Under the pieces are notes generated by a model. It was not told the DNA's origin and ran no database searches. It worked only from the letters and a program-made list of their open reading frames with translations. Positions 1 through 13,060 of a stretch of 64,000 nt of DNA are shown one piece after another; position 1 is the first letter of the stretch; each line of letters opens with the position of its first letter. A program made the translations under genes and the position numbers. The DNA is from Gymnothorax reevesii (Eukaryota > Chordata > Actinopteri > Anguilliformes > Muraenidae), in NCBI GenBank assembly GCA_029721435.1, contig CM056588.1, forward strand, positions 43,391,493-43,455,492, read 5' to 3'.

Positions 1-1020
1 ATTTATGTACTTTTTTTGTTTCAAATACATATGGACTTTCAGTGGGCCAGTTTCATGCTACTTGCATAATGGATTATTACTGTCACAACACCTTCTGTCA
101 GTCAAACCAAAGCATTTATTTATTTATTTATTTTCTGATTAGCTTCACCCAGCAGCCAAGGAAATGGTTTAGCCGCTTAGGTTTGATTATTACACGATTA
201 CGTGAAAAAGGTCACACCAGCTCCTGGAAACTGCTCATCAAAGCGCAACCCTTCTGCGTTACTTTTGCCCACTGCAGCTCATCAACATCACTCAGCAACC
301 TCCTTCCCCTCACCACTACTCAAGCGCCTTTTTTATCCCCAGACACATGACATTAACAGAAAACTACACAGTAGAACAAATGATAAAATCTATGATAGAA
401 GGAATGGCAAAAAAGACAAACTCCAAGCAGAACATGAAAGATTAGAGAATCTGTGACTATTTTGTTTTTGGGAATACCTCAACGTAAGATCAGATGAACT
501 GGCATTAACTAAGGCATTCGTCGAAAATTATAAGCGCTGTGCTAGTCTTTTAATTAGGCATGACAATAAACTCACATATGGGTGAATGAATCATCAACTG
601 TATTGGGTAATGATTATGCATACACACTTAATTTTACACAATACTAAATAGTAAACAACATTGAGTTGTTTGAATTTTGGGTAGGTAGGGCAGTTTACAC
701 GCATGTACATGCGCATTAAAAGTCTTTGTGCGGTACTGTTTGTTACGCACCCCAGAGTCACATGAGGTGAGCGCTTCTAGCCTGAACTAAACACCATCAC
801 ATTCCAACTCCAACCAATTCCATTGAAACCGTAACACAATCCATATCCTCCAGGAGGAAAATAAGCTGTGGGTGTGTGAAGGCATTTTGCACACACATGG
901 ACACATATTTTTATTGTGTTTATTTATTTTTTTGCGAAACGTGTTCATTGCTTTCGCCGGCCCAGTGCTCGCACAGCTGGCAAAACCAATTTAAAGAAGC
1001 ACTCTCTCTCCCTCTGTGCT
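1..1020. other. unique non-coding sequence, nothing recognised
   Basis: AT-rich sequence with a short TTTA tandem run near 115-133. The two short open frames here have no family resemblance and low-complexity composition. I see no splice-bounded exon, RNA gene or transposon end. Confidence 0.5.
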
Positions 1021-1024
1021 TCAG

Positions 1025-1290
1025 CGACGCGGCCTGACCTTCACTGTGCGCCTCGGAATGATGAACCGACAATAAAATGGATTCGGATTTGATTGCCCCC
1101 GAAGATGAGCGCGAGGAACTGCTGATGCCGAACGAACAACACGCCTCCGAGTTCCTCCTCTCGGCTTCCTCCGTTAGTCACCCCCTTTATGTCGCGGTGT
1201 TTTCTTTTGCCCGTACGTAAATACTGAGGCCTCGGCGATAAAGAGCGGGCGTCTGCCGTCAACCGTCGAATGCGCCAGAGACTGACAGCT
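1025..1290. promoter_or_regulatory. CpG-containing block, possible regulatory element
   Basis: This block is clearly richer in G+C and CpG than its surroundings (for example around 1025-1060, 1195-1275) and lacks repeat hallmarks. A minus-strand frame of about 73 codons exists but looks like chance: basic, no domain, no flanking splice logic. It could be a conserved non-coding element, a small CpG-rich promoter or simply unique DNA; alignment to other fish would decide. Confidence 0.25.
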
Positions 1291-1339
1291 CTATTCGGAA
1301 TGGAGAGAGAGGGAGAGAGAGGGAAGTGGCTTCAACTGA

Positions 1340-1545
1340 CAGCTGGGCTTTAAGGTAGAGCTACCTATAAGGACCGCTCGGAGCAGATGCTGTTGGTATA
1401 CGGACCGTTTGGAGCAGATGCCACTTCACATTCTCCTGATGAAGTGTCTTAATTAACTGTCGTCTCTGACGAGGTTGCGCAAGCTGAAGCCTGAAATAAA
1501 TGAGTTCCATTGACTTTGGGATCTCAGTGAAATTTTTCAGCATGC
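1340..1545 (+). repeat. unclassified repeat-like segment with short duplication
   Basis: Two near-copies of a ~30 bp phrase (GGACCG..CGGAGCAGATGC, then GGACCGTTTGGAGCAGATGC) lie at 1371-1422. They are followed by CTGATGA at 1437, CTGACGA at 1468 and an A-rich tail with AATAAA near 1495. This resembles the tail region of Penelope-like elements, where degenerate hammerhead cores are common, but no coding part is present and the assignment is tentative. Confidence 0.25.
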
Positions 1546-1549
1546 TGTT

Positions 1550-4080
1550 TAGAGAGAAGCAATACTACCGATTGTGATGGCTGTGAAGACTTATCAAATC
1601 TGAAATATTATCTAGGGCACACAGAGCTGAACGATACCAAGACCAGTACAACCCCTCCCATGCTCTAGGGCGGATTGAGGACCTGCTCCAGCCATTAGTA
1701 TGTTCTTGCTACTCTAGTGGAGAATTCTGGGATAGGCCCACCATCCCCTCATCCATGGTCAAAACGAAGCAAGCAGATCTGATAATGGATGTATGGTTGT
1801 ATAATGGATGTGAAGCTAGATGCATGTTTCACACATTAATGCCATTTATGTCGAACGACAGTCGATCTCCCCAGAACACTAGGCAAAGCAACGACACAGC
1901 TGAAGTTTCTGTACTTTCTCGCAACCTCCCAGTCATGCTTGAAAAAGTTTTTCACACTGTTCTGGGCACAGTCTGTACCCAAACAGAGCATGAGGACCGA
2001 GAGTGAAAAGCTGAATATCTCAATACAAGAGCTGTCCTTCCCCACAGGCAGATCAAACTCTGGGCTCCATCTTCTCACCTTCATTTGACAGGTCAATTAG
2101 CCGAATAATCAGAAGGTGCCAAGGTTTTGGAGGCACTTCCAAATTATCTTTTTGCCTCGAGCCTCCCAGAGAATGGACACAACTCTGTCTCAATGACAGT
2201 GACTAGTGGCCTGTAGCCAGGTTAAATAAACTGTTCAAGAGTCCATTTTAATTCCACTCTGGCAAGAGCTGGCTCAAACTCACTCTTTAGGAGTTACTTT
2301 GACTGTGCAGGAGTTGACAGAACTGTACATTTCACTGTGTTGGAATGTAATCTTGAAGTAAATACTTAGTGCTGAACACAAAAAGAAAGCTGTCCTAAAT
2401 GTTTGTCGGGGACAAAGGCTCCAAGCAGTGAAGATTAAAACCTGCACTGAATAGACTGTAGAGCCTGGTTATTGACCAAAGCCGCTCAGGCACCAGAAGA
2501 AGGGTTCCTTGGCACGTACTGCAGTTTGCACAACCATAAACTCCCCTGCAGAACTTTCTTTCCTCTAAGGTGGAAAAATAAGGGGGCACTGACCTAGTTT
2601 GGACCCTTTTCCACCTTGTGAATACCACCCATCTTTGATTCCCTCTCTGTCCACCGATTGTGAATTCTGCTCTTTTCGTGCGACCTCTCTGACCGCGAGA
2701 CTGTATCTCCCGCACCAGAACCAACTCAGTCGTGTTTTCAATCCCAATGTAGATATTTGTTATATGAAATATAAATATGAAACTTTCGTTGGCACAGGAA
2801 GAGATACTACACTGTCTCATTTTTGATGTCTTATCAAATATTAAACTGCAGCCAAATCATTCTGCATCCAGAGAGTGGCTTTCAGCAAAAGTCTTCTTCC
2901 CCTCCTGGTCATTCGTACTGCTCTTCCCCAGCCGTACGAGGATGGAAATCTGCACTCAAACCAGGACAGCAGTCAGCCAAGCTCTCCTTACAGATTGAAA
3001 ACACACCCATTTACTTAGTCTGTGCTGCTCAACTAAAATTTAACTGCTGAATATTTAATGTGATTTGCTGGGCCCTACTTAAATGATACTAGCTGCAACT
3101 CCACACTCTTCAAACAGATGTGTTCAAATTTATGCTTCCGATAAAAGCTACCCACTAAAATCCTGTATTTATTTTGCAGCCAAAGCCAACTATAAACATC
3201 AACTGGATCCAGGCATGTCCAACAAGGGACAGCCTGGTGTGCACAGTGTAGAACTGATACCAATAATTCGCAATAAGAACGCTTCAGGTCAGGTTCTAGC
3301 AGGTTCTACGTCTACACAGATATTCATTCCATGTTTGCATGGGTTTACTCCAGATAATACAGTTTTCTCCCACCCTGAAAAACATACAAAATTAGAAAAC
3401 CCCCCCGATTAGCGATGACCTGGCTTTAAAAAAGGAGTTATAGACCCCTGGTGCTGCATCGTGGCTGCAAACATGAAGGTAACTAGAACGGTTCAAATGC
3501 AGAGGACAAACAACCTCTGACCAGGACTTGCAAAGGCAAGACAATGATGTACAATGCTCCAGCATTCAGTATTAACTAGGGACAGCTGCTGATTCAGTGT
3601 GCAAGCAATGTTCATCTGCACTGCTTATGTGCATGTGCAACACAGGTGCTCGTAAGCGCATGAATAAATGTAACAACTGCTCTGGATTGAAATAATCAAT
3701 ATGTGCATAATCTCCTTTGCCTCTTTGTTCAGAGCAAGGTGAATACATATTTCCCCTGGCTGGCAAAGGTTCTTGGCAGCAAGCAAGGCGCTGCTCTGCA
3801 CTTTTTCAAAAGGAGCTAATCTGGAGGAGGTTTCAGCGGCGATGAACTGTACGGAAACTGATCCCATTATTTGCGGACCTTTGCCTGGCGGAGGTTACAG
3901 AAGAAATATCGTGGTGCATAATCCTTTTAGTCATAATAACCCGTCAGTAACCACGGTCTCTGAGGCACAGGAGAACATGAGCATTTTTCCCTTTTCTATT
4001 ATTAATTTATTTACTCATTTAGTTATTATCGCTGTTTTTATTGAGTTTCCATCTTCACCAACTGCCACCGGCTGGCCCCC
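1550..4080. other. non-coding stretch with one probable old repeat
   Basis: No recognisable gene. The segment at about 2240-2370, with repeated phrases of the type ACTCTxGCAAGAG and AGGAGTTGACAG, looks like an old DNA-element fragment of a kind common in fish. The 141-codon minus-strand frame at 2395-2820 has no recognisable domain and no splice context, and I regard it as chance. Confidence 0.4.
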
Positions 4081-4086
4081 TCCTCA

Positions 4087-4128
<42 letters not shown>
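4087..4128. repeat. (ATCT)n microsatellite
   Basis: About ten perfect copies of ATCT, read directly. A 148-codon plus-strand frame crossing it encodes a Ser-Ile-Tyr-Leu repeat and is an artefact of the array. Confidence 0.97.
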
Positions 4129-4129
4129 G

Positions 4130-5380
4130 TATCATGTCAAGAATAAGAAGTTAACCAGAAGTGTTTTGGTATCATGTCATGAAAAGGAGGCTCTGACCGA
4201 GGTGAGATCATGTGACTGAGTTGGGTAGCCCGAGTGAACGCCTACTTCGCACCTCGTTAGAGAAAATGTGACTGTCAGCCCTCAGAGGGAGATATATCAG
4301 TAGTACGGCTTTGACCTCCGCGCTAGGCCAGACTTCTTTTCCCTTCAAGGGCTGCGTTGTATGATGGAGGTCGTTTTAAAGTTGTGTCGGGGGGGGGGAG
4401 AGACAAATGGGCTTGTCAAAATGTAGGCTTGACGGACGCCTTTGTGTGACAGCCTCCTGTCAGAGGGAAGCAGAGGGGCGGAGAGGGTGAACTGCGTTGG
4501 TGTGATGGAGGAGGGAGGTGGGGGGAGAGTGGGTGATGGTTATATTAGTTGCCCTATTGTAATAGATACTGACGGTGGCTCCGGGCTGAAGAAGCCAGGA
4601 CTAATATCTCACATCTTGGGGGTGCCGTACACGGACAAATCGCACAGCAGGTTCTGATCCAAATTTTACTGTACGACATGAATCTAATTAAACCTCATTC
4701 GGTTCTGGGCTATGCTGGTTAGTCAAATCACAACATCACCGATCAAATCTGCACAGAAACAGTGGATACGAATCATAACATTAACGCTTTGCAGTCCATA
4801 TTCCTTCCTGGGAAGCTGTCCTGGAAACCACACGCTCATGGAGTTTGAGTCAGTTTCTGATGCAAACGATGACTCCGCCAAAGGGCCTGAACATTGTAAA
4901 CTGGCATACGACACGAGCTGAAGCTTCAAATATCCTGAATAGTCAGACTGAGTATAAAATGCAAGTCAAGCAATTGAAATTGTCAAGCTAATGCGAGCAT
5001 TGAACAGTCGGACAGCGGCAGTTCATGAATTAAGCAAATACAATTCAAGTGATCCTGGGAAAAAGCAGTAGGTAAGTACACTTGGTACTCAACAAGCTTG
5101 ACTCACTTTTGAAGGTGAAGGAGAAAAAAATACCATAGCAGCTCTGAGCTTACTCATAAAGAAATGCCTCTTGAGCAGTATGTCTTTTTATTTGAATAAG
5201 CCATCCTACACACACGTGTGTGCACTCACACACACCTCATCAAAGAGTGAACTCAGATACTCAATATGCAGATGAAGTGAGTCAATGCGATAGGTGGAAA
5301 TGCATGCACTTTTGAACTTAAACTCCTGCTGCGGTGCATGCACAAACTTCTGATTTTGATTCATTCCGAACCTAAGTGTT
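4130..5380. other. unique non-coding sequence
   Basis: Contains a G-run at 4388-4398 and a short CA/GT patch at about 5208-5240. No transposon end, RNA gene or supported exon was seen. Confidence 0.45.
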
Positions 5381-6530
5381 GTGATTCTGCCTTGTTGCCA
5401 TGTTTATTTTTTGATTCTGCCATGTCTGGATTATGATCTCTGCTTTGTCTGACCATGCTTTGTATTTTGGATTGGGCTTTAGATGCCCGGCCATGTTCTG
5501 TTTTTGTCTTGTCTCCGTTTTGTTTTCATTTTCCATCTTTGCAGTTTTACTCCGGTCCATGTTTTGTTTTTCACCATGCATTGCATTTCATCTTCCCCCG
5601 TCTGGTCTCATGTCTTGTGATCACTCAGCCCCAGTATTGCGTGCCACTCTTTCAGGGATTTAATGGTTTCTGGGATTTCAATCAATCCTTCCAATCTTGT
5701 TTACTTCCTTCATCTCGCTTTTCTCTTTTACTTACAATACTAACAGATTATTGTTTTAGTTAAACTTACTAAACAAAACATTGTTTACAGTACTAACTTA
5801 CTAACGAGCACTAGAGATTTTATAGCTGCATTTTACTAATTGACTAACGACCTCTCAGCATTCGCCCTATTCAAGTCTCCGCCTCTTGTCTTTATTTAAT
5901 TTACTTTGCTGCAGTTTCAGTGGAACCTCCGCGCTTGTTAAACTCTGTTCTCTCTCCTTTTCTGTGCACGGTAGTACTCCTTAACCGGAGCCGTATGTTT
6001 GTCAGTAGGCTGTCTTCGTGATCCCTGTCCGCGTTTTGGCTTTTGCCAATTTCTTGAAATCAGGAACTTCCTCATGTTCATTCCTTTGTAATTAGTCTGA
6101 TCCTGCTCACCTGTTTCCCTTTGTAGCATGTGACTTCCCATTTGTATATTTAAGCAGTCGTTTCACAGCCAGCTCCTTGTCAGGACGTTTCTCCTAGTTT
6201 ACCTGTGCTGTGACTGTTTATGCCTTGTACTCCCTGTGATTCACTTCTGACTGGACTATCCATTATGACGATTTTGACTTTGTTTTGGATTTGTTTGCAT
6301 CTGTGTATATCAAACCTTTTTTGCCCGACCATGAGTTTTGTGTTCGCTGCCCTGATTACGACTTTGATTACGTCCCTGGGATTCTGATTTTTGGATTGTG
6401 GACTCTGAACTGTTGCCTCCTGCTTTGCAAGGGTTCGCCCCCTTGTCTAATAAAACACAAGCTTTTTGGATTACTTGGTTCTTGTGACCTCACACTTAGA
6501 ACCACCCACTCATCAATGTGTCTGTGCATT
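5380..6530 (+). mobile_element. LTR-like retroelement fragment, copy 1
   Basis: The core 5940-6405 is a diverged copy of 54884-55450 in the same orientation; both contain a shared block around CCTGTCCGYGTTTTGGC, TTTGTAATTAGTCT, a TATTTAAG or equivalent TATA-like stretch, and CTTGTCAGRACGTTTCTC. The layout (T-rich start, TATA-like box near 6150, AATAAA at 6451 followed by a T/G-rich segment) resembles a retroviral-type LTR. The upstream 5380-5930 part is T/C-rich low complexity with small duplications and may belong to it. No gag or pol frame is present, so this would be a solo LTR or a non-autonomous copy; another repeat class is possible. Confidence 0.45.
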
Positions 6531-6566
6531 ATTATTATTATTGTTATTATTACTATTATATTAAGT
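6529..6566. repeat. (ATT)n microsatellite
   Basis: Imperfect ATT repeats interrupted by GTT and ACT. Confidence 0.85.
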
Positions 6567-6569
6567 ATT

Positions 6570-8300
6570 TTTTAAATAGAGGTCTGGTTTATAAGAGGTA
6601 GGAGTGGAGGGAATGGGATATCCTACATGATTAGTGTCTTTGGGCAGGTTGTGTACAGGCTCTTATAGTTGTCATCTATCATCAGATAAAACAAGACTGC
6701 CCTTAAACATACCATCAAACTATACCCCTCACTGAGAAGTTGATGCTGCATTTAGCCAGATTATACTTTCATTTATATTTATTTGCAGTCTCCATAATTG
6801 TCAATGAATATTAACATGACTTCAATTGTTTCACACTGATGAATCATTCCAGATATGTAAAGGCGGGAAGTTTTTGGGTTGCAATAGAATTTAAAAATAA
6901 ATTGGAAAACATCAAAACTCAAATAAACAGTGTTCCTGTAATGTGAAGGTGTAGATTTTCTACTCTCTCCCGCTGGGGAGAAAGCTGCTGCCATTGGAGA
7001 CTGGGCTCGCTCCATTTTAGCTTGTTTTGTACTGTGAATGATTACCAGAAAACTAATGTGTAATTCCCCCTTTTATGAAAGGGAATTACCATAAATTAAA
7101 ACTGAATCGGCATCTGCTCTGGGTGCTGCCTCTGTAAGCAGGTATAGCAGAGGCACTGGAGGGGGGAGGTGTGTGTGGGTGCGGGGGTGGGGTGGGGGTT
7201 GATGATTTTGGTTCTATTTTTTTCGATTTCTTTCAAGGCCAATATGGCAGACAAAGATAGCGGGCCATGATGGCGAGTCATGTACCCAAGGTGCTGCCCT
7301 ACCCTGTTCCTGATATACACCTGCTCCAGCATCAATACCCACAATTACCTTCTCATGAAAGGGTCCACAGAAACACAGACTAAGGGTCCACAGAAACACA
7401 GACATTAAAAATAAAAAAAAATGAAAGGTTCATTTCAAAGGCGAGCACTCATTCCAGAAGAATCTGTCTTTAGCCACACTTCTCAGGACAGAGTCAGAGA
7501 GTGAGAAGCAGGAAGGGAGAGTGATGGAAATGCAGTAAAAAAAAATATCCACACTTACAGATGGTCATTGCTACATTTAAATTATGAGTTTTCAAATCTT
7601 ACTCTGCAGCCCTATATTTTTGGGTTAGCGCCTTGTGTCAATTTTATTTGAAAAGATCAGTAAAACACGCTTGTTAAAACTGAAATCGAGCAGCATAACT
7701 AGTGCAGCGTGAGACCTTTTACTGCAGGGCTGGCAGACTACTGTAGTTTTCTGTATCCTGTAACTTTAACAAAAAAAAACCTGAATATGGAGCTGATCCA
7801 ATTCATTTACCATTTTACAGCTTCACCAAAACACAAGCCATGAAACAAACTGCTTTCACACTGCCAAAAATGCTTTATAACTGCAGAAAACAAAAGTGCA
7901 ACTCACCCAACTTCTCCGACGACCGCATTGGCTGGTATCATATGAAGACCACAAAACCACTAATCATGACAAAAAGAACAATTAGTGAGGTCACATCAGG
8001 AATAATCTCACACAGGCGTGCATTACGAGATACATTTGATACTCCATTAAATGTTTTGTATGGTTTGTTGCAATAAGGCAATTATAACAGGGGCACTCCA
8101 TACACATTTCTACAATTGTGAGAGATAATTACTCCCCTAGCTTAGACACAGAGACATATTAAGAGTGACGTTTTCGCACAACGTTGCATTATAGTCACAA
8201 GTATCATCATGGTCACAGTGAAAATTAATAATGGTCATCAGGCCCAGAGATTAAAAAAACCTGACTCATTCATTTTAGTTTTCGGTAAACCTCTTGAACG
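6570..8300. other. non-coding stretch with a tandem duplication at 7363-7403
   Basis: A phrase containing GGGTCCACAGAAACACAGAC occurs twice in tandem with a short spacer (about 7361-7403). G-rich 7155-7200 is low complexity. No gene was recognised. Confidence 0.45.
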
Positions 8301-8324
8301 GTAAACCCCTGCTTCACACAGTCT

Positions 8325-8580
8325 CCAAACATCAATGTTGAATGAGCTTTCCGCGGCCCCTCTGATAAATATTTCAGGGCTGACACGCAGGCCGTCGAGG
8401 CTCCTATTAGACACAATCCACTGTCCACCGTCGGCTTCACTCATTAAAATGAGATTTAACAGCGACTTTCATTTTCAGTTACAAATGTGCCAGGGCCCAG
8501 GCTATCAGTCAATGTCAGGAGTAATCTCATTTCCTTCACACCAAATCTGTCCCCGCTCGCTCATCTGCACCGGGAGAGCG
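8325..8580. promoter_or_regulatory. candidate conserved regulatory block
   Basis: Unique, balanced-composition sequence rich in homeobox-like cores (ATTAAAATGAG, CAGTCAATGTCAGG, TAATCTCATTT) with no repeat signature, between low-complexity flanks. The 181-codon frame starting at 8335 runs into proline-rich low complexity and is probably chance. The conserved-element reading is inference from texture only. Confidence 0.28.
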
Positions 8581-8737
8581 AAGGAGAATGAGCGTGTTTT
8601 TCTTCTTCTTTATTTATTTGTTTTATTTTATTATAATTTTTTTTTGCGTAAAATGGGGAGATCTGCAACAAACTGTGAGCTGTCTGGGGACGTATTCCTG
8701 AGTACAGCTTTGTGCATGGGAGGTCACCTACTATCGC

Positions 8738-8845
8738 ACCCCCCCTCAACCCCACATGCACAAGTCAAACCCGCCCCCTACACTACCCCTCCAGCCCCAC
8801 ACCAGCACCCCACACCCCACATCCCCCCCAACCCCGCTTTGCCAT
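8738..8845. repeat. C-rich low-complexity tract
   Basis: Over 100 bases dominated by CCCC and CACC runs on the plus strand. It has G-quadruplex potential on the minus strand. Confidence 0.8.
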
Positions 8846-8889
8846 GGGTGCCACCGAATAGGAATAAGTGGCATGAATAACGCACATGC

Positions 8890-9590
8890 AAATGGACAAC
8901 AAACTTGAAACTATCCATCAAGAAGTTTAGGGCTTTTTTTTGTCTACCACTGGGAGGAGTGGAGGCCCAATTCCCCTGTTCGACCCAACTGCCCCCCCTC
9001 CCAACCATCGATTGCACCTCCATCCCCAAACACCCTCGTGGTTCCCAGGAACCCAGAGTCACGATTCTCCACACCTCTTCACCCCGGAGCACAGGGAAGA
9101 GGGATATTAATTATGGTGCAGCAGAGAAGCAGAGTGACTCGTATGGTGCTGAGAAACAGATAAATTAGCAAATGAATGCAGCGGTGCCCTTCATGTGATA
9201 CTACCGCTGTGATAATTTGTTATCTCTACCCTAACAGCTGCGTACCAGGTATAGCTCTCATTCTCTCGCTCTACGCCCCCGCCCCCTCCATACCGCCAAT
9301 CCCGCCGTCTGTCCCATCCAGCTCCTCTGTCCTCTGTATCCATTCACTGTGGCACAGACTGGGTCACTGGTGAGTATTTCGAGTGTTCTGTCATGCCGCT
9401 CAGATGGCTGAATGCGCCGGACAGAAACCGAGGTGGTATGAACTCCCACCTTTCATCAGATTTATGCGTGGATATGAGGCATGAGTGAGGAAACATGCCG
9501 AACTTCTGCCACTCAGTCTGAAGCCCTATCGTTTTCCTTTATTCTGCCAACTTCTCTCCATTTCACTCTGTTTATCCCATCTCTCACTCT
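8890..9590. other. unique non-coding sequence
   Basis: Mixed C-rich and T-rich sequence; nothing recognised. Confidence 0.4.
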
Positions 9591-9594
9591 CGCA

Positions 9595-9845
9595 TTCAGC
9601 CAGTTACTCACTCATTCACTCGCTCCTGCACTCAGTCATTCAATCACTCACTCTTGCATGCAGTCACTCATGCACTCAATCAGTCAGTTGCTCCTGCACT
9701 CAGTCACTCTTACAGTCAGTCAGTCAGTCACTCTCTCATGCTCACTCTTGCACTCAGTCAGTCAGTCATTGAGTCAGTCAGCCACTCACTCACTCTTCCT
9801 CATACACTCAGTGAATCGGTCTTTCACTCACTCACTGTATCCCAT
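9595..9845. repeat. 4-bp-period simple satellite (CTCA / GTCA)n
   Basis: Continuous runs of ACTC and AGTC tetramers with occasional phase slips (for example 9715-9735 and 9756-9785). The overlapping 95-176 codon frames translate to Ser/Leu/His-rich periodic peptides and are products of the array, not genes. Confidence 0.9.
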
Positions 9846-9849
9846 CACT

Positions 9850-10290
9850 CCTCCCTTTCTGTCTCTCTTCACTTTATCCCCTTCTCTCCCTGGAAACTTT
9901 TTTACTCCTTTTATCCCCCCTTTTCTCCTCTTGGTTTCCCTCTCTTTCTCTCTCTCCCTCCCTCTCAAAGTCTTCTTCACCGGGTCCCCTCCGTCCATCG
10001 TTCTGAAATAAGGCATTTCTCTCACATTAATAACCTGAGTGCATTTGGTAGGAGACGGGTTTTCAAAAAAACACTTCAGCTACAAACACTTTCAGCGAGC
10101 GCTCCATTCAATCTACTACGTCATAACTTATTAATTTTGAAATATTCACTGTAAAGTAATAATCCTCTAATATAATTTTTAAACAGAATGCGACATAAAA
10201 AATGACTGTAAATACTACATGGGTTTTAAATTATGAATGAGGTTCTCAATGCCATTGCCCATGAGGGAAGATGAACAAGATCACTTTTTT
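9850..10290. other. T/C-rich then AT-rich non-coding sequence
   Basis: A polypyrimidine region to about 9970, then unique AT-rich sequence up to the fold-back element. Nothing gene-like. Confidence 0.4.
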
Positions 10291-10319
10291 CCTGCAGGGG
10301 CTGTAACATTTTGCGTACT

Positions 10320-10590
10320 GTACTGTCCTGTAACACGGACCACTGTAATTACTGTCCTGCTCCACTAGGGGGTTGGTCCGGACCACTGGTCTTTGGAGCA
10401 TGGACCACTGCAGTAACTGTCCTGCTCCACTAGGGGACTGGTCCGGACCACTGGTCTTTGGAGCACGAACCACTGCAGAAACTGTCCTGCTCCACTAGGG
10501 GACTGAACCGGACCACTGGTCTTTGGAGCACGGACCACTGCAGTAATTGTCCTGCTCCTTAGGGGACTGATCCGGACCACTGGTCTGGGG
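10320..10590 (-). repeat. left-arm minisatellite, ~65 bp x 4
   Basis: The anchor GTCCTGCTCC recurs at 10354, 10419, 10484 and 10549, exactly 65 bp apart. Each unit holds GGACCACTGGTCTTTGGAGC and CACTAGGGG. Because 65 is not a multiple of three, each frame shows the array in shifted form, which produces the minus-strand frames at 10246-10580; these are not genes. Confidence 0.95.
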
Positions 10591-11229
10591 TGTCTCGAGA
10601 CAGCGAAATTTTGCTTTCAGTGGCCTTGCAGAGATACCGTCTCGGAACCACTAACTGTACAGTCCATGCTAGGAATATTGCAATCACATTGTAAATGCCT
10701 GCTTTACCCTCAGCATTACTGTTGGGCAAATCATTTATTTGGCCGCTATTTGGATAATTAAATCATGAGGACTGTCGGTCTAATTGTTCGAAATATTTGA
10801 AGCCAGTAAACTAAGCTAGTAACAATCATTCTGCCCTGACAATATGCAGCTCACCGTTTTTTGCGGCGCTGTTAGCTGACGGATTGGAACAGTGGTCTGA
10901 TTGGAAAACATAAATGAAGGACACCACACTTGCCACCAAAATTATCTTGATTCGCAGAAGAATTCTGAAATGTCGCTCTGGCTGGAGAAAAAAAATTGTC
11001 CTCGAGCGACAGTGCATAGACATAATTATAATTAGATTATATTCGTGTAGGCTCCTGAATGTAGCCCATTATATTGTTGCAGTGAGGTCGTACGGGGGTG
11101 AGATAATTCTGGCTCCTGCTGGGTTAAGAAGAAATTTCAACTGTACAATTTTTAGACTTTAATAAATTTTTGTATTACATTTGTATTTCATTTCTGATAG
11201 GCGTAGTCATGGCCTCCTGTCCTAAATCA

Positions 11230-13060
11230 TTTTTCTTTCGGGTAAAAAGAAGCACTTATACTGGGGTAATCTAAGCTGGAAAACGTTTGATTAAATTCAT
11301 TACCATTACTGAAATAACTTGCCGACTTTTATATAGGCTAAATAGCCTACATAAATAAATCTATACAGAACATCATGATAAGCTAACACAATTTGAGTTA
11401 TTATTTTATAGTCATATACCAAAAATTTCACCAAAAGTCATTCTCGAAAGTAGGCTACGTTATGTTGATGGATTCTAGTAGCCTAACTCTTTTCAGTCGG
11501 CGATTATATCAGTAGGCTAGATCGTGGTGCTTTTATTCTGCAGATAGACATACTAATTTTAGGTAGAAGGCGAGAAGAGTGAAATAGGCTATAGTCTGAT
11601 TACATCATTAAAATTTAGTTTTGATTAAAACTAGCTTATCTCGGCCGATGCCGCTACTGTACTACGATCTGCTGTAAATTGGCTTTGACAATTCAAATAG
11701 GTTATAGGCTATTACAGTCATGGGATGATTTCATCCCATTCCTGATGGACAGCAGCACTAACCCTCTGCATGGGTAAAACATTTATCCCCCTTGACAGAT
11801 TAAACACTTTTATCCTTTGCTCAGAAGGACTGAATGGTAAAACCATTCATTCATTTTCTCGTGTTTTCCATGAAGCCAATTTACTTGTCAGAAATTGCCA
11901 CCGCATTTTCAAATGAATTACGCGAAGCTATAATCAAAACCCCATTTCACGTATTACATCCTAGGCTGTATGGCATCGTAGGCACACCCCTCTGCCTGAG
12001 TTGCCTATAGCTATAGCCTTCGATTTAAAATTTAGCTTTTATGGTGCAGAAAGAAAGCACAATATTCAACCGAGATTAACAGCCGAAAGCAATGTGTGAA
12101 CTGGCTGCAATTTATTGACACAACTTTCCAAACCTACCAATCATTTTTATCGTTCTCCATCTAGGCTAGATAGAAATAATCTGTTAATTTCGAGAATAAA
12201 TTGAGGCAATATTGGTTATTTGTCTTACTCTATATTCATCGGATTTTGATGGGTGTCACTGGCTAGTTTATTAACTTGGGTCAGTGTTTATAGTGACTGT
12301 TGTTACAACAAAGTTTATATAATATACAAGCGACCAACCTCTTGTTATCTATTTATTTTTTTATTTATTATTTTCCTCCCGGAAACAGCCATGGTATTTT
12401 CAAATGAATAAACAAACACAAAGTTGTAATAAAAGCTCAATTTTAATGTCAAATCATCATTACTTCTCTTACAGTAAAACTTCTATGCTGCTGATTAGAA
12501 GCGCCACGATCTACTGAAATTAACACTGACTGAAAAAGAGTTATTAGAATTCATTAACGTAACCTACTTACGAGAATTGCTTATTAAAGCCAGATGCATA
12601 TGAAATAAATGTTCAAATTGCGCAAGCTCATGGAGTAAAATCATAATGCCCTGAATAGATTTATACATGTAATATATTTATAAAATTAGTCGGCAAGTTA
12701 TGACCTGTAGGCCTAATGTTAATTAATTCTAATCAAACGGTTTTCAGCTTAGCTTACCTCAGTATAGGCGCTTCTTTTTGCAGCAAAGAAACATGTTTTA
12801 TCACAGGGGGCTGAGACTATACTCTGTCAGAAGCGTAAAATGTATCAAAGTCTAATGATTGTATAGCCTATTGTTAAAATGGACTTTTAATTATAAAACC
12901 GTATGGGCCTCATTCGTTTGAAAATGCGGTGGCCGTTTCCAAAGAGAAGGGGAAAATACATGAAAACAAAGCTCGCTGATAAATATAATGGCCTAAGCTT
13001 GGTCGTAGCCTAACAACAGTCACAATATAAACACTGACCCGTTATTCATGGCTAATCTTG
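11230..13060. repeat. internal inverted modules of the fold-back element
   Basis: 11230-11330 is repeated inverted at about 12670-12780 (shared AACTTGCCGAC, AGAAGCRCYTATACTGRGGTAA). 12250-12420 is repeated inverted at about 12900-13050 (shared GGGTCAGTGTTTATA, GACTGTTGTTA, GCATTTTCAAAYGAAT). The second pair folds about a centre near 12650. These make the interior itself largely palindromic. Confidence 0.75.
11870..12275 (+). repeat. internal module, direct copy 1
   Basis: Repeats in the same orientation at 13150-13745: both contain ATTTTCAAATGAATTAC, ACACCCCTCTGCCTGAG, CAACCGAGATTAACAGCCG and ATATTCATCGG in the same order. A partial third copy is at 12375-12470. Confidence 0.8.

Noticed and set aside
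2395..2820. 141-codon minus-strand frame
   Set aside because: No recognisable domain, no splice or promoter context, adjacent to an old repeat.
9595..9845. CRISPR-like array
   Set aside because: Period is 4 bp with no spacers; genome is eukaryotic.
9481..10154. 166-176 codon plus-strand frames
   Set aside because: They translate the CTCA/GTCA tetramer array into Ser/His/Leu periodic peptides in two frames at once; no gene-like feature.
10246..10580. Gly/Gln/Trp-rich minus-strand repeat protein
   Set aside because: The array period is 65 bp, not a multiple of three, so every frame shows the same units in shifted form; it is the minisatellite of the transposon arm.
10320..10590. CRISPR-like 65-bp units
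   Set aside because: Units are contiguous with no unique spacers and are mirrored in inverted orientation at 14.0-14.3 kb.
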